From Cyprinodon diabolis (taxonomy: Eukaryota > Chordata > Actinopteri > Cyprinodontiformes > Cyprinodontidae), in the NCBI GenBank assembly GCA_030533445.1, contig CM060075.1:32627196-32691195 (forward strand): a stretch of 64,000 nt of DNA, in the 5' to 3' direction. Under the pieces are notes generated by a model, which was not told the origin of the DNA, did no database searches, and saw only the letters and a program-made list of their open reading frames with translations. The first letter of the stretch is position 1; each line of letters opens with the position of its first letter. This document shows positions 23,941-34,552 of this stretch, one piece after another. Position numbers and translations under genes: made by a program.

Positions 23941-26587
23941 GATTCAATTCAATTCAGTTTATTTATATAGCGCCAAATTCACAACACATGTCATCTCAAG
24001 GCACTTTACAGTTCAACCAGATCATACAGTCAAATTGATACAAAGTTTTCTATCTAAGGAAAACCAGTTGATTGCATTGACTCAAATACAATCCCTCACA
24101 CTAAGCATGCTTGTAGCGACAGTGGAGAGGAAAAACTCCCTTTTAACAGGAAGAAACCTCCAGCAGAACCAGGCTCAGTGCGAGCGGCCATCTGCCGAGG
24201 CCGACTGGGGTTCAAGGAGACAGAAGCAGAGATACAAAAGCAGCTGTAAAAGGCGGCCCCGTCCAGGAAACACACAGCCAGGCAGACGGGCTCCAAGGCA
24301 GCTCCCATGCCAGAGGATGAAGAGAGCACATCCACCCAGCCACGGCCAGAGAAACAGGACCACACCTGAAGACAGGCCGATCTCCAACATCTACAAACAA
24401 GGGTGTTGATGGAAGCAGCACAGCTGATGTTTCTTTCCTGGATGACGTCACAGCCAAACAGGAACAGACGAGGCAAAGCTACTCTGAGGAAAAGTAGAGA
24501 GAGCAGAAGGTTAGAGATTGAACAAACAGATTCTGCAGAATAGGAGAACAGAGAGAGAATGAAGCAGAATGATGAAATGGGGGTCCCTATGTCCTCCAAA
24601 AGTCTGAGCCTATAGCAGCATAACTTTAAAGACAGCTCAGGATAACCTGAGCCACCCTAACTATAAGCTTTATCAAAAAGGAAAGTTTTAAGCCTAGCCT
24701 TAAAAGTAGACAGGGTGTCTGCCTCACGGACTAAAACTGGTAGTTGGTTCCACAGGAGAGGAGCCTGATAACTAAAAGATCTGCCTCCCATTCTACTTTT
24801 AGAAATTCTAGGAACCACTAGTAAACCTGCAGATTGAGAGCGAAGTGCTCTGTTAGGAACATAAGGAACAATCAGATCTCTGATATAAGATGGAGCTTGG
24901 CCATTTAAGGCTTTATATGTGAGAAGGAGGATTTTAAATTCTATTCTTGATTTAACAGGAAGCCAATGAAGAGAAGCCAGGATAGGAGAGATATGATCTC
25001 TCTTTTTAATTTTCATCAGAACTCTGGCTGCAGCATTTTGGATCAGCTGAAGGCTTTTAACTACAGTTTGTGGACTTCCTGATAGTAAAGAATTACAATA
25101 GTCCAGCCTTGAAGTAACAAATGCATGGACTAGTTTCTCAGCATCACCCCTGGACAGGAGATTTCTAATTTTTGCAATGTTCCTCAGATGAAAGAAGGAA
25201 ATTCTAGAAACCTCTTTGATCTGGGATTTAAATGACAGGTCCTGATCAAAAATAACACCAAGATTTTTTACTTTATTATCTGAAATCAGTTTAATCCCAT
25301 CCAAATGAAGTGACTGGCTAATCAGCTTCTTTTTCAGAGACTCTGGTCCAAAGACTATAACTTCTGTTTTGTCTGCATTCAGAAGCAGAAAGTTAAGAGT
25401 CATCCAGGTTTTTATGTCTTCAAGACATGCCTGTAATCTATGTAATGGGTTAGCTTCATCTGGATTTATAGACAGATATAGCTGGGTATCATCAGCATAA
25501 CAGTGGAAATTAATCCCATGCTGTCTAATAACTCTACCAATTGGGAGCATGTATAAAGTAAAGAGAATTGGTCCTAGCACTGATCCCTGTGGTACTCCAC
25601 AGGTAACCTTTGAGCGTGTTGAAGATCTATCATTAACATAAACAAACTGAATTCGATCAGATAGATAAGATTTAAACCAGTCTAGTGCTGTTCCTTTAAT
25701 TCCAACAAAATATTCAAGTCTTTCTAAAAGAATATTATGGTCAACTGTATCAAATGCAGCACTAAGATCCAACAAGACGAGCACAGATACAAGTCCATTA
25801 TCTGAGGCCATGAGAATATCATTAGTGACTTTGACCAGAGCTGTTTCAGTGCTATGATGAGCTCTAAAGCCAGACTGAAACTCTTCAAAAAGTTCATTAT
25901 GGTGTAAGTGGTCGCAAACTTGTTTGGCAACTACTTTCTCAAGAATTTTGGATAAGAAAGGAAGATTGGATATAGGTCTATAATTGACCAAGTCATCTGG
26001 GTCAAGAGACGGTTTCTTAAGCAGAGGTTTAATTACAGCAACCTTAAAAGCTTTAGGTACATATCCCTGTAACAGAGATAGATTAATCACATCTAAAATG
26101 GAGGAGGAGATCAAAGGGAACACCTCCTTAAATAACCTGGTTGGAACTGGATCTAACATACAAGTTGAAGGCTTAGATGAAGACAACAACCCTGCTAATT
26201 CAGAAAGTTCAACTGGATCAAAGCAGTCTAAACCCGGTTCAGATTCCATGACTACCTCAGGTACAATCGCGGATAGAGGAGTGCTTATGATCTTATTTTT
26301 AATAAGATCAATCTTATTTATAAAGAATCCCATAAAATCATTGCTGCTAAGAGCAGGTGGAATGGACGGTTCAACAGAGCCATGGCTCTGGGTGAGTTTG
26401 GCAACTGTATTAAAAAGAAATCTAGGATTATTCTTATTCTCCTCTATTAATGAGGAGAAGTATGCTGCTCTTGCTTTACAAAGGGTCCTCTTATACAGCA
26501 GTAAACCACTTTTCCAGATCAGGAAGGACTCCTGCAGGCCTGTGGAGCGATATTTTCTCTCCAGTTTCCTAGCATTTTGCTTCATTT
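23941..26587 (-). mobile_element. L2-type LINE, 5'-truncated, inserted antisense in the older LINE
   Basis: The minus strand carries an L2 reverse transcriptase frame (24657-26585), then a 3' UTR of about 700 bases and the tail GGCGCTATATAAATAAACTG followed by AATTG repeats (23941-23965). The same 3' UTR recurs on the plus strand at 45078-45575. The 5' end stops inside the coding region near 26587, so the apurinic endonuclease is missing, the usual result of incomplete reverse transcription. The flanking LINE is interrupted between ...TATCGTGAT and ATGTCATTCAG. The target duplication is at most a few bases (TGAT), which is usual for L2. Confidence 0.85.
24657..26585 (-). CDS. L2 LINE reverse transcriptase, N-truncated, 642-codon open frame
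   Basis: This long uninterrupted frame on the minus strand codes for the RNA-dependent DNA polymerase that copies L2 RNA at the target site. Motifs in order: [31 protein letters not shown], motif [14 protein letters not shown], motif [18 protein letters not shown], active site [10 protein letters not shown] (YADD at 25488-25499), [14 protein letters not shown], and the C-terminal [17 protein letters not shown] and PLLWNQLP blocks. All catalytic residues appear intact. Full-length L2 ORF2 is longer because an N-terminal endonuclease domain precedes the RT; that part is gone, and the first Met (26585) is simply the first after truncation. The absence of stops in 642 codons suggests a young insertion. 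Confidence 0.85.
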   Translation of the reverse strand: MKQNARKLERKYRSTGLQESFLIWKSGLLLYKRTLCKARAAYFSSLIEENKNNPRFLFNTVAKLTQSHGSVEPSIPPALSSNDFMGFFINKIDLIKNKIISTPLSAIVPEVVMESEPGLDCFDPVELSELAGLLSSSKPSTCMLDPVPTRLFKEVFPLISSSILDVINLSLLQGYVPKAFKVAVIKPLLKKPSLDPDDLVNYRPISNLPFLSKILEKVVAKQVCDHLHHNELFEEFQSGFRAHHSTETALVKVTNDILMASDNGLVSVLVLLDLSAAFDTVDHNILLERLEYFVGIKGTALDWFKSYLSDRIQFVYVNDRSSTRSKVTCGVPQGSVLGPILFTLYMLPIGRVIRQHGINFHCYADDTQLYLSINPDEANPLHRLQACLEDIKTWMTLNFLLLNADKTEVIVFGPESLKKKLISQSLHLDGIKLISDNKVKNLGVIFDQDLSFKSQIKEVSRISFFHLRNIAKIRNLLSRGDAEKLVHAFVTSRLDYCNSLLSGSPQTVVKSLQLIQNAAARVLMKIKKRDHISPILASLHWLPVKSRIEFKILLLTYKALNGQAPSYIRDLIVPYVPNRALRSQSAGLLVVPRISKSRMGGRSFSYQAPLLWNQLPVLVREADTLSTFKARLKTFLFDKAYS

Positions 26588-26680
26588 GATGTCATTCAGA
26601 CTAGAGAAGTGTGATCGGATGGTTACTAAGAGAGGGTAGGTAGTCAACACAGAGAGGGTCTCAATCCTAGAAGGAACAAT
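26588..26680 (+). pseudogene. R4/Dong-like LINE, short coding piece between two insertions
   Basis: Reads [16 protein letters not shown], then after a frameshift EGT up to the LTR insertion point. It links the RT region, interrupted at 23940, with the downstream nuclease region that resumes at 27325. Confidence 0.65.
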
Positions 26681-27319
26681 TGTTGGGATCTGGAGCTGTA
26701 CCACCTTCCTCCAGCAGAGTGCGCCGTGGGTCTCCTGGAGCTGGAGTCTTCCAGCACACCTGTGACGCATCTACTCATCAAGAGACCTGCCCTTTATAAC
26801 CAGCTGCCAGACCTTGCTTCGACGCCGCAGTGTTGACCTAGTTTGGTTAGCGACCTGAGCCTAGAACCTGAAGAATCTTAGCTATCTCTTGAGAGAGATC
26901 TGATTCTAACTCTCCCTTGTTTTTGCCTCACAGGAAACCTGTCTCTAACCTGAAGCTCTGGATGAGCTTAACCTGCCGAGATTCCCCTTGTGAGCCAAAC
27001 CTGAAGATTCCTATTTGGATTCCCCTGCTGCTCTTTACTAGAGCTGGAAACTCTGATCAAGGTCTGCCATTAAAGTCAGAAGCAAGACGCTGCAGCTACT
27101 CTTGGACTCTGCTGAACAAACAGTCTCTGGACCCAACGGTTCCTTCTCTCTCAAAGAGAAGCCCGGACTCATCAAGACTTCAGTGAACCAGCCCGGACCT
27201 GTTCCTGATCTAGTTCATAATCTTGTGTTTTTGTGCAAACTCAATAAACTCTGTTAAACTTTTACCCAGCCTCCGTTGTGTTCTGCATGTGGGCTAAGAA
27301 CCTAAGACCCACCATGACA
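26681..27319 (+). mobile_element. solo LTR, 639 bp, with 5-bp target duplication
   Basis: Starts TGTTGGGATC and ends CCACCATGACA. ACAAT flanks it on both sides (26676-26680 and 27320-27324). Removing the LTR and one ACAAT joins GAAGGAACA to ATAGCAGATATTGAG, which restores the LINE reading EGTIADIE across the junction, so both boundaries are exact. A TATA-like CTTTATAACC lies at about 26790 and an AATAAA polyadenylation signal at about 27243, giving U3-R-U5 order on the plus strand. No internal coding remains. The family is not assigned; the 661-bp LTR at 9424-10084 appears related. Confidence 0.85.
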
Positions 27320-27324
27320 ACAAT

Positions 27325-28435
27325 AGCAGATATTGAGGACAGTTACAATTCAATGGAGTTCCTCAAGCAAATGTCAACCTTGAAGTGGTGACAAGGAAAG
27401 CGGCAAAGGCCAAATACCTCCAACGAGTAAGGCAGGTCCTAAGAAGCCAGCTCAATGGCAAGAATAAGTCTCGGGCAATAAATAGGTACACTCGATCTGT
27501 AATCAGGTACCCTGCAGGAAAAATAAGCTGGCCAAAAGATGAGATACAGGCCACAGATGTTAAGACATGAAAACTCCTAACCATGCATGGCTTCAACAGA
27601 TGATATGCTCAGTGAATGCCTCAGACAATGGGGAACAGAAGGTTAGGTGCTGGATGTTCTGTCTTTTGAGGATAAGCCCCTACAGGTGATGTACCACTGA
27701 AACATAACTGAAGTGGCGGATATCAGAAAATCCTACCAATGGCTAGACAAAGCCGGACTGTAGGACAGTACAGAGGCACTCCTCATGCCTGCACAGGAGC
27801 AGACCCTGAGCACCAGAGCAATAGTCGCCCAGACCTACCACATCAGACAAGACCCCGGGCGTAGACTTTGTAAAGAGGCCCCTGAGACAATCCAGCACAT
27901 AACTGCAGGGTGTGAGATGACATGGAAAGCTCACATCGAGTTAACATAACCAAGTGGCTGGAATAGTGTACAGGAACATCTGTGCAGAGTATGGGCTGGA
28001 AACCCCAAGGTCAAAGTGGGAAACACCTCCAAAGATGGTAGAGAATAATCAAGCCAAGATCCTGTGGGACTTCCAGATACAGACAGACCGAATAGTAATG
28101 GCAAACCAGCCGGACATTGTGGTGGTGAACAAAAAGCAGAAGAAAGCCGTTGGGGTTGACATAGCAATACCAAGTGAATGCAACATCAGGAAAAAGGAAT
28201 AGAGAAACTAGAGCAATACCAGGGGCTCAGAAAAGAGCTGGACAAAACCTGGAAGGTCAAGGCATCAGTGGTGTTCGTGGTCATTGGGACACTCGGGGTA
28301 GTGACCCCAAAATTTGAGGAGTGTTTACAGTAGACCCCTGGAAATGCATCAGACATCTCGGTCCAGAAAAGTGCAGTACTAGGAACAGCAATGACACTGC
28401 CAAGAACCAGCAAGCTCCCAGGCCTTCGGTAGAGG
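27325..28435 (+). pseudogene. R4/Dong-like LINE C-terminal region with PD...D nuclease motif
   Basis: Resumes with IADIEDSYN after the LTR. Recognisable pieces are KYLQRVRQVLRSQLNGKNKS, RYPAGKISWPKDEIQATDVK, a zinc knuckle LCKEAPETIQHITAGC whose first Cys is replaced by Arg, and NICAEYGLETPRSKW. A nuclease-like motif follows: PD at 28110-28115 (QPDIVVVN) and an Asp at 28158-28160 (GVDIAIP). The end reads SVQKSAVLGTA. In R4/R2-type LINEs this restriction-like endonuclease nicks the target DNA. Multiple stops and indels break the frame. The same C-terminus is found, less decayed, on the minus strand at 32089-32300. Confidence 0.65.
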
Positions 28436-28448
28436 ACAGGAGCTTATA

Positions 28449-29510
28449 CACTCACCGGCCACTTTATTAGGTACCCCATGCTAGTAACGGGTTGGACCCC
28501 CTTTTGCCTTCAGAACTGCATCAATTCTTCGTGGCATAGATTCAACAAGGTGCTGGAAGCATTCCTCAGGGAGTTTGGTCCTTATTGACATGATGGCATC
28601 ACACGGTTGCCGCAGATTTGTCGGCTGCACATCCATGATGCGAATCTCCCGTTCCACCACATCCCAAAGATGCTCTATTGGATGGAGATCTGGTGACTGT
28701 GGAGGCCATTTGAGTACAGTGAACTCATTGTCATGTTCAAGAAACCAGTCTGAGATGATTCCAGCTTTATGACATGGCGCATTATCCTGCTGAAACTAGC
28801 CATCAGAAGTTGGATACATTGTGGTCATAAAGGGATGGACATGGTCAGCAACAATACTCAGGTAGGCTGTGGCGTTGCAACAATGCTCAATTGGTACCAA
28901 GGGGCCCAAAGAGTGCCAAGAAAATGTTCCCCACACCATGACACCACCACCACCACCCGGAACCGTTGATACAAGCCAGGATGGATCCATGCTTTCATGT
29001 TGTAGACGCCAAATTCTGACCCTACCATCCGAATGTCGCAGCAGAAATCAAGACTCATCAGACCAGGCAACGTTTTTCCAATCTTCTATTGTCCAATTTT
29101 GATGAGCTTGTGTAAATTGTAGCCTCAGTTTCCTGTTCTTAGCTGAAAGGAGTGGCACCCGGTGTGGTCTTCTGCTGGTGTAGCCCATCTGCCTCAAAGT
29201 TCGACGTACTGTGCGTTCAGAGATGCTCTTCTGCCCACCTTGGTTGTAACGGGTGGTTATTTGAGTCACTGTTGCCCTTCTATCAGCTCAAACCAGTCTG
29301 GCCATTCTCCTCTGACCTCTGGCATCAACAAGGCATTTCGGCCCACAGAACTGCCGCTCACTGGATGTTTTTTGTTTTTCGGACCATTCTCTGTAAACCC
29401 TAGAGATAGACCCAGTAGATCAGCAGTTTCTGAAATACTCAGACCAGCTCTTCTGGCACCAACAATCATGCCACGTTCACAGTCACTCAAATCACTTTTC
29501 TTCCCCATAT
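28449..29510 (-). pseudogene. Tc1-like transposon copy A, decayed and missing its 5' end
   Basis: The 3' terminus is at 28449 (CACTCACCGGCCACTTTATT inward), flanked by TA. The transposase remnant runs from ATG 29508 (MGKKSDLSD) to a stop at 28481. Identified in shifting frames are [44 protein letters not shown] (first catalytic Asp), GGGGVMVWG in a shifted frame, and the C-terminal end next to the stop. At least three frameshifts break it. The element stops almost exactly at its start codon, where (TA)n DNA begins, so the 5' UTR and terminal repeat are missing. It is in inverted orientation to copy B at 30870-32067. Confidence 0.8.
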
Positions 29511-29535
29511 ATATCCCCGTATATATATATATATA
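29511..29535. repeat. (TA)n microsatellite remnant
   Basis: Alternating AT with a short CCCCG interruption, ending at the TA target of the next Tc1-like element. Confidence 0.7.
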
Positions 29536-30783
29536 CACTATATTGCCAAAAGTATTTGCTCACCCATCCAAATTATTGGAATCAGGTGTTCCAATCACTT
29601 CCATGGCCACAGGTGTATAAATTCAAGCACCTAGGCATGCAGACTGTTTTTACAAACATTTGTGAAAGAATGGGTCGCTCTCAGGAGCTCAGTGAATTCC
29701 AGCGTGGAACTGTGATAGGATGCCACCTGTGCAACAAATCCAGTCGTGAAATTTCCTCGCTCCTAAATATTCCACAGTCAACTGTCAGCTGTATTATAAG
29801 AAAATGGAAGTGTTTGGGAACGACAGCAACTCAGCCACGAAGTGGTAGGCCACGTAAACTGACGGAGCGGGGTCAGCGGATGCTGAAGCGCATAGTGCGA
29901 AGAGGTCGCCAACTTTCTGCAGAGTCAATCACTACAGACCTCCAAACTTCATGTGGCCTTCAGATTAGCTCAAGAACAGTGCGCAGAGAGCTTCATGGAA
30001 TGGGTTTCCATGGTCGAGCAGCTGCATCCAAGCCATACATAACCAAGTGCAATGCAAAGCGTCGGATGCGGTGGTGTAAAGCACGCCGCCACTGGACTCT
30101 AGAGCAGTGGAGACGCGTTCTCTGGAGTGACGAATCGCGCTTCTCCATCTGGCAATCTGATGGACGGGTCTGGGTTTGGCGGTTGCCAGGAGAACGGTAC
30201 TTGTCTGACTGCATTGTGCCAAGTGTAAAGTTTGGTGGAGGGGGGATTATGGTGTGGGGTTGTTTTTCAGGAGCTGGGCTTGGCCCCTTAGTTCCAGTGA
30301 AAGGAACTCTGAATGCTTCAGCATACCAAGACATTTTGGACAATTCCATGCTCCCAACTTTGTGGGAACAGTTTGGAGCTGGCCCCTTCCTCTTCCAACA
30401 TGACTGTGCACCAGTGCACAAAGCAAGGTCCATAAAGACATGGATGACAGAGTCTGGTGTGGATGAACTTGACTGGCCTGCACAGAGTCCTGACCTCAAC
30501 CCGATAGAACACCTTTGGGATGAATTAGAGCGGAGACTGAGAGCCAGGCCTTCTCGTCCAACATCAGTGTGCGACCTCACAAATGCGCTTCTGGAAGAAT
30601 GGTCAAAAATTCCCATAAACACACTCCTAAACCTTGTGGACAGCCTTCCCAGAAGAGTTGAAGCTGTTCTAGCTGCAAAGGGTGGACCGACGTCATATTG
30701 AACCCTATGGATTAGGAACGGGATGTCACTTAAGCTCATATGTGAGTCAAGGCAGGTGAGCAAATACTTTTGGCAATATAGTG
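29536..30783 (+). mobile_element. intact Tc1-like DD34E transposon, copy 1 (1248 bp)
   Basis: Perfect 29-bp terminal inverted repeats begin CACTATATTGCCAAAAGTAT, with TA on both sides (29534-29535, 30784-30785). A single open transposase frame (29670-30701) fills most of it. The ends are short and lack the internal direct repeats of the IR/DR class. A second copy of exactly the same length lies at 40852-42099, and by eye they differ at one base (A at 29562, G at 40878). The pair implies very recent mobility. Confidence 0.95.
29670..30701 (+). CDS. Tc1-like transposase, 343 aa, apparently complete
   Basis: This cut-and-paste transposase would bind the terminal repeats and integrate at TA. The start is set at ATG 29670 ([13 protein letters not shown]), because the frame upstream to 29556 has no ATG giving a conserved start. 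Domains: paired-type helix-turn-helix at about residues 12-50, AT-hook-like GRPRK at 59-63, second helix-turn-helix at about 65-110, then the DDE catalytic domain. The triad is D154 (LWSDESRF), D245 (FQHDCAPVH) and E280 ([11 protein letters not shown]), with 34 residues between the last two, hence DD34E. The glycine box GGGGIMVWG is at 189-197. Length matches active Tc1 transposases (about 340). There is no internal stop or frameshift, and it is identical to the protein of copy 2. Activity is plausible but untested. Confidence 0.95.
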   Translation: MGRSQELSEFQRGTVIGCHLCNKSSREISSLLNIPQSTVSCIIRKWKCLGTTATQPRSGRPRKLTERGQRMLKRIVRRGRQLSAESITTDLQTSCGLQISSRTVRRELHGMGFHGRAAASKPYITKCNAKRRMRWCKARRHWTLEQWRRVLWSDESRFSIWQSDGRVWVWRLPGERYLSDCIVPSVKFGGGGIMVWGCFSGAGLGPLVPVKGTLNASAYQDILDNSMLPTLWEQFGAGPFLFQHDCAPVHKARSIKTWMTESGVDELDWPAQSPDLNPIEHLWDELERRLRARPSRPTSVCDLTNALLEEWSKIPINTLLNLVDSLPRRVEAVLAAKGGPTSY

Positions 30784-30805
30784 TATATATATATATATGT
30801 ATATA

Positions 30806-30869
<64 letters not shown>
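30784..30869. repeat. (TA)n microsatellite
   Basis: About 85 bases of nearly pure alternating TA between two Tc1-like elements. Since Tc1 elements insert at TA, this is an expected hot spot. Confidence 0.9.
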
Positions 30870-30872
<3 letters not shown>

Positions 30873-32067
30873 TCACCGGCCACTTTATTAAGTACACCTG
30901 TCCACCTGCTCATTAACACTTAATTTCTAAGCAGCCAATCACATGGCGGCAACTCAGTGCATTTAGGCATGTAGACATGGTCAAGACAATCTCCTGTAGT
31001 TCAAACCGAGCATCAGTATGGGGAAGAAAGGTGATTTGAGTGACTTTGAACGTGGCATGATTGTTGGTGCCAGAAAGGGCTGGTCTGAGTATTTCAGAAA
31101 CTGCTGATCTACTGGGATTTTCACGCACAACCATCTCTAGGGTTTACAGAGAATGGTCCGAAAAAAAAAAAAAGATCCAGTGAGCGGCAGTTCTGTGGGC
31201 GGAAATGCCTTGTTGATGCCAGAGGTCAGAGGAGAATGGCCAGACTGGTTCGAGCTGATAGAAGGTCAGCAGTGACTCAAATAACCACCCGTTACAACCA
31301 AGGTGGGCAGAAGAGCATATCTGAACGCACAGTACGTCGAACTTCGAGGCAGATGGGCTACAGCAGCAGAAGACCACTCCTTTCAGCTAAGAAAAGGAAA
31401 CTGAGGCTACAATTTGCACAAGCTCATCGAAATTGGACAATAGAAGATTGAAAAAACGTTGCCTGGTCTGATGAGTCTCGACATTCGGATGGTAGGGTCA
31501 GAATTTGGCGTCTACAACATGAAAGCATGGATCCATCCTGCCTTGTATCAACGGTTCCAGGTGGTGGTGGTGGTGTCATGGTGTGGGGAATATTTTCTTG
31601 GCACTCTTTGGGCCCTTGGTACCAATTGAGCATCGTTGCAACGCCACAGCCTACCCGAGTATTGTTGCTGACCATGTCCATCCCTTTATGACCACAATGT
31701 ACCCAACTTCTGATGGCTACTTATAGCAGGATAATGCGCCATGTCATAAAGCTGGAATCATCTCAGACTGGTTTCTTGAACATGACAATGAGTTCACTGT
31801 ACTCAAATGGCCTCCACAGTCACCAGATCTCAATCCAATAGAGCATCTTTGGGATGTGGTGGAACGGGAGATTCCCATCATTGATGTGCAGCCGACAAAT
31901 CTGCGGCAACTGTGTGATGCCATCATGTCAATATGGACCAAACTCCCTGAGGAATGCTTCCAGCACCTTGTTGAATCTATGCCACGAAGAATTGAGGCAG
32001 TTCTGAAGGCAAAAGGGGGTCCAACCCGTTACTAGCATGGGGTACCTAATAAAGTGGCCGGTGAGTG
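30870..32067 (+). pseudogene. Tc1-like transposon copy B, full length, transposase broken
   Basis: Both termini are present: CTCACCGGCCACTTTATTA at the left and the inverse ending GGCCGGTGAGTG at 32067. The transposase remnant runs from ATG 31018 (MGKKGDLSDFERGMIVG) to a TAG at 32033-32035. Defects: a one-base insertion soon after the start (about 31078), an A homopolymer at about 31158-31171, a Trp-to-stop change in WTIEDW at about 31449, a small deletion after SDES, a frameshift near GGGCCCTTGG, and a Gln-to-stop change just before the second catalytic Asp (about 31725). It is the same family as copy A and the fragment at 42757-42850, and distinct from the intact DD34E pair. Confidence 0.85.
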
Positions 32068-32088
32068 TATATATATATAAAAAAAAAA

Positions 32089-32297
32089 ACTGTTTTCTCA
32101 CCCCTCGTGGGGTGGTATGTGTCATCCTCAAGCTCGGGTCCTCTACCAGAGGCCTGGGAGTTTGAGGGTTCTGCGCAGTATCTTAGCTGTTCCTAGGACT
32201 GCGCTCTTCTGGACAGAGACCTCTAATGTTTTACCTGGAATCTGCTGTAGCCACTCTCCCAGTTTGGGGGTCACAGCCCCCAGTGCTCCAATTACCA

Positions 32298-32300
<3 letters not shown>
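32089..32300 (-). pseudogene. R4/Dong-like LINE 3' end, second copy, 5'-truncated
   Basis: Read on the minus strand it gives VVIGALGAVTPKLGEWLQQI, then SVQKSAVLGTAKILRRTLKL, PGLW and a stop, followed by about 60 bases of 3' UTR ending at GTGAGAAAACAG and a T run. The open part is undamaged. It matches the end of the LINE at 27325-28435 but is better preserved and retains the 3' UTR that copy lost. It is flanked on both sides by (TA)n. The 5' truncation point at 32300 passes directly into TA repeats, so the element probably landed inside a microsatellite, as Dong-type elements are known to do in TAA repeats. Confidence 0.75.

Positions 32301-32344
<44 letters not shown>
32301..32344. repeat. 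(TA)n microsatellite
   Basis: Near-pure alternating TA, right flank of the truncated LINE copy. Confidence 0.9.
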
Positions 32345-32347
<3 letters not shown>

Positions 32348-32922
32348 GGCATGCGTGAGCTTTAATATTTTGCATTCTAGAAAAGGGAGGAACGAGTGTC
32401 AGGGCAAAGAGTTACATGCCTTCTATTTGCTACTCTACCTATCATACATCTGAAAACATGACAAAAAATCTATTTAATGGAGACAGCTTTGCAAAAACTT
32501 AGGCCTTGAGCCTAAATTATTGCAAACTGACCATTTTCTAAGTGCTGCGTTGGATTATCTAGTACATTAGTCCTTGAGGTTTATTTTAGGCAGTTAAGAT
32601 GATTGCAGCTATGGTTTCATTTCTCAGAGTCAACACAAAGCTCTTGACCCTTTACAAACATATAGGTCCTTGGAGCACAATTGGGATGCTATAATCAATT
32701 ATACTGCCCATTAAAACTCATCATTGACAGAGTGTATGTGGTAGGGTGTGAGTGTGTGTGTGTGTTCCCTGAAACAGCACGGCTCTATGCAAATATAATT
32801 ACACCAATTAAACCATGGAGGGGCCTCAGAAGGGGGTCTGTGTGCAAAGTCTGGCAGCAGTTGCATGTAGGAGTTGGTGTGTGTGGTGATAGTTGGATGT
32901 CTACGTTTTCTGGTAAGTGTTG

Positions 32923-32953
<31 letters not shown>

Positions 32954-34098
32954 GATGTAGATTCATCTGCACGTGTGTGGGTGTATAGATTCTGGTAGAG
33001 CGCCGCTCCTCACACCCTCCATCCCCCATCAGCACTACCATCACCCCACCCCCCCAAAAAAAAGCTGACTTCCCTTGGCTTGCCTGTCTTGTGGGATTCG
33101 GAGGCTCTGTGAGCATGTTTGCAAAAGAGGTGGAAAAATTAATGGGTGCATGAAGTAAAAAATGTATGTAAAAATATAAATTATTTGATATTTACCAAGG
33201 ATATTGACCTTTACTTTCTCTGTGTTTCAGTTATAAGGTATCTGTGAGAGTTTATAGTGATTGAAAAGGTGCTTTGAATAGTAATGTAATTTACGTGAGA
33301 TCAGTGAAGTTGTTGCTTTTGGCAAAGGTAACTTTTATCATCACAATTTCTCAAAGACTTGCACTGTAAATACTGGCAGGACGCAACATGAATAACAACA
33401 TAGTACTTACTAAAGGTGTAAAAAAAACTCACTCTCTCTCAGCAGATTCATTAATATTTCTGAACTTCCTGCCAACAATTACATGGTAATCTTTCATTGC
33501 TCAAAGCCAGAGTGGTAGTAGATGTGATCTGACTGCTTAGCAGGTTAGCGCTGATTCTCGTTTCAGCGTTCAAAGCCATACCCAAAGGATTTAAATGGAC
33601 GAACCTAAAACATTTAGATTTAGCAATAATCCAACAAGTCTGGAAGGATGAATGCTCTATAGTTACTCATACTAAAAAAACTGGCCTAACTCTAAAATAA
33701 AACCTCACAGCTCTCACAAATACTATTTGACAAGGGGTGTTCAAAACAGCAGGCATCTTACTAAACCGATGTAAACCCCTCTGACATTTACTGGTGAAGT
33801 TTAGGTCAGTTTTCCCCACACAATCCTTTAAGTGGATCAGAATTCCCTGTTGTTTAGCCCAAGGGGAACAGCAGTAAACAAGGCTGTCAGGATAAATAGA
33901 GTCTTAAAGGAACTATTTGTGTACAGTCAAAGGAAAAACAAAAAGGACTTAATTCATTTTGACACCATCTGACCACAATGCCAGTAAAGCCACATAGCAA
34001 AACTGTTAAAGTGTAATTAGCCAGTTGGCTCTGTGGTATATAGCAGATTGATAGTGACAATGTAGACTATTACAGACAGACAGCAGATAGACAGGCGG
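32345..34098. other. non-coding stretch
   Basis: No supported gene. It contains a (GT)n microsatellite listed separately. A 105-codon frame through that repeat is not credible. Confidence 0.45.
32922..32949. repeat. (GT)n microsatellite
   Basis: About 14 GT units. A shorter GT run lies at about 32750-32764. Confidence 0.85.
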
Positions 34099-34195
<97 letters not shown>

Positions 34196-34217
34196 TGATT
34201 GATTGATTGATTGATTC
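34099..34217. repeat. (GATA)n followed by (GATT)n microsatellite
   Basis: About 24 GATA units, then about six GATT units, a compound tetranucleotide array. The minus-strand open frame across it is only the translated repeat (poly YLSI). Confidence 0.95.
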
Positions 34218-34552
34218 TCATGGAATCAGGAACTAATTTTCCTTCCAATATTGTATTCATTGGTCTAGCCTCATTTTCTTAAAAACACCACATTTGCACT
34301 GCAGTTGTAACTTTGGATTCAGAGGCAGTATGGACAAAATTGTTTCCATCCTGTACAATGGCCTCCACTAGAAATATGTCCAAAGGTGTTGGTCGGTCCG
34401 AGTTGAATTTAGGGTTCTAATTTATTCCTAGATTACAGATAAAGAAAGTAATTTTATTTGATGATAATGTTCAAAATTAAATCAATAGAATTCTTTTTCC
34501 ATGTCAGGTTTTCAGCACAAATGAGGAATTCAGTTTCTCTTAATTAAGACAC

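Larger units (their letters stand above)
21570..28446 (+). mobile_element. R4/Dong-like LINE (Rex6-type), degraded, split by three insertions
   Basis: Pieces of one plus-strand LINE lie at about 21570-21765, 22289-23939, 26588-26680 and 27325-28446. In order they give an N-terminal segment (SASGAGERE, KWPDAKDMGELDT), a reverse transcriptase, and a C-terminal region with a zinc knuckle and a PD...D nuclease-like motif. The intervening DNA consists of a TTAA miniature element, an antisense L2 LINE and a solo LTR. The 3' end is cut off just after the stop codon by the Tc1-like copy beginning at 28449. Many stops and frameshifts make it inactive. The clade is inferred from the C-terminal nuclease motif and remembered fish relatives; Hero or another nuclease-bearing clade is an alternative. 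Confidence 0.7.

Noticed and set aside
26917..27186. 89-codon open frame inside the solo LTR
   Set aside because: It lies fully within LTR sequence defined by TG...CA ends and a target duplication; no known LTR product.
29993..30763. 256-codon antisense frame over the intact Tc1-like transposase (repeated at 41309-42142)
   Set aside because: Mirror frame of the transposase; exists only because the sense frame is conserved.
34006..34260. 84-codon frame rich in YLSI repeats
   Set aside because: Translation of the GATA microsatellite.
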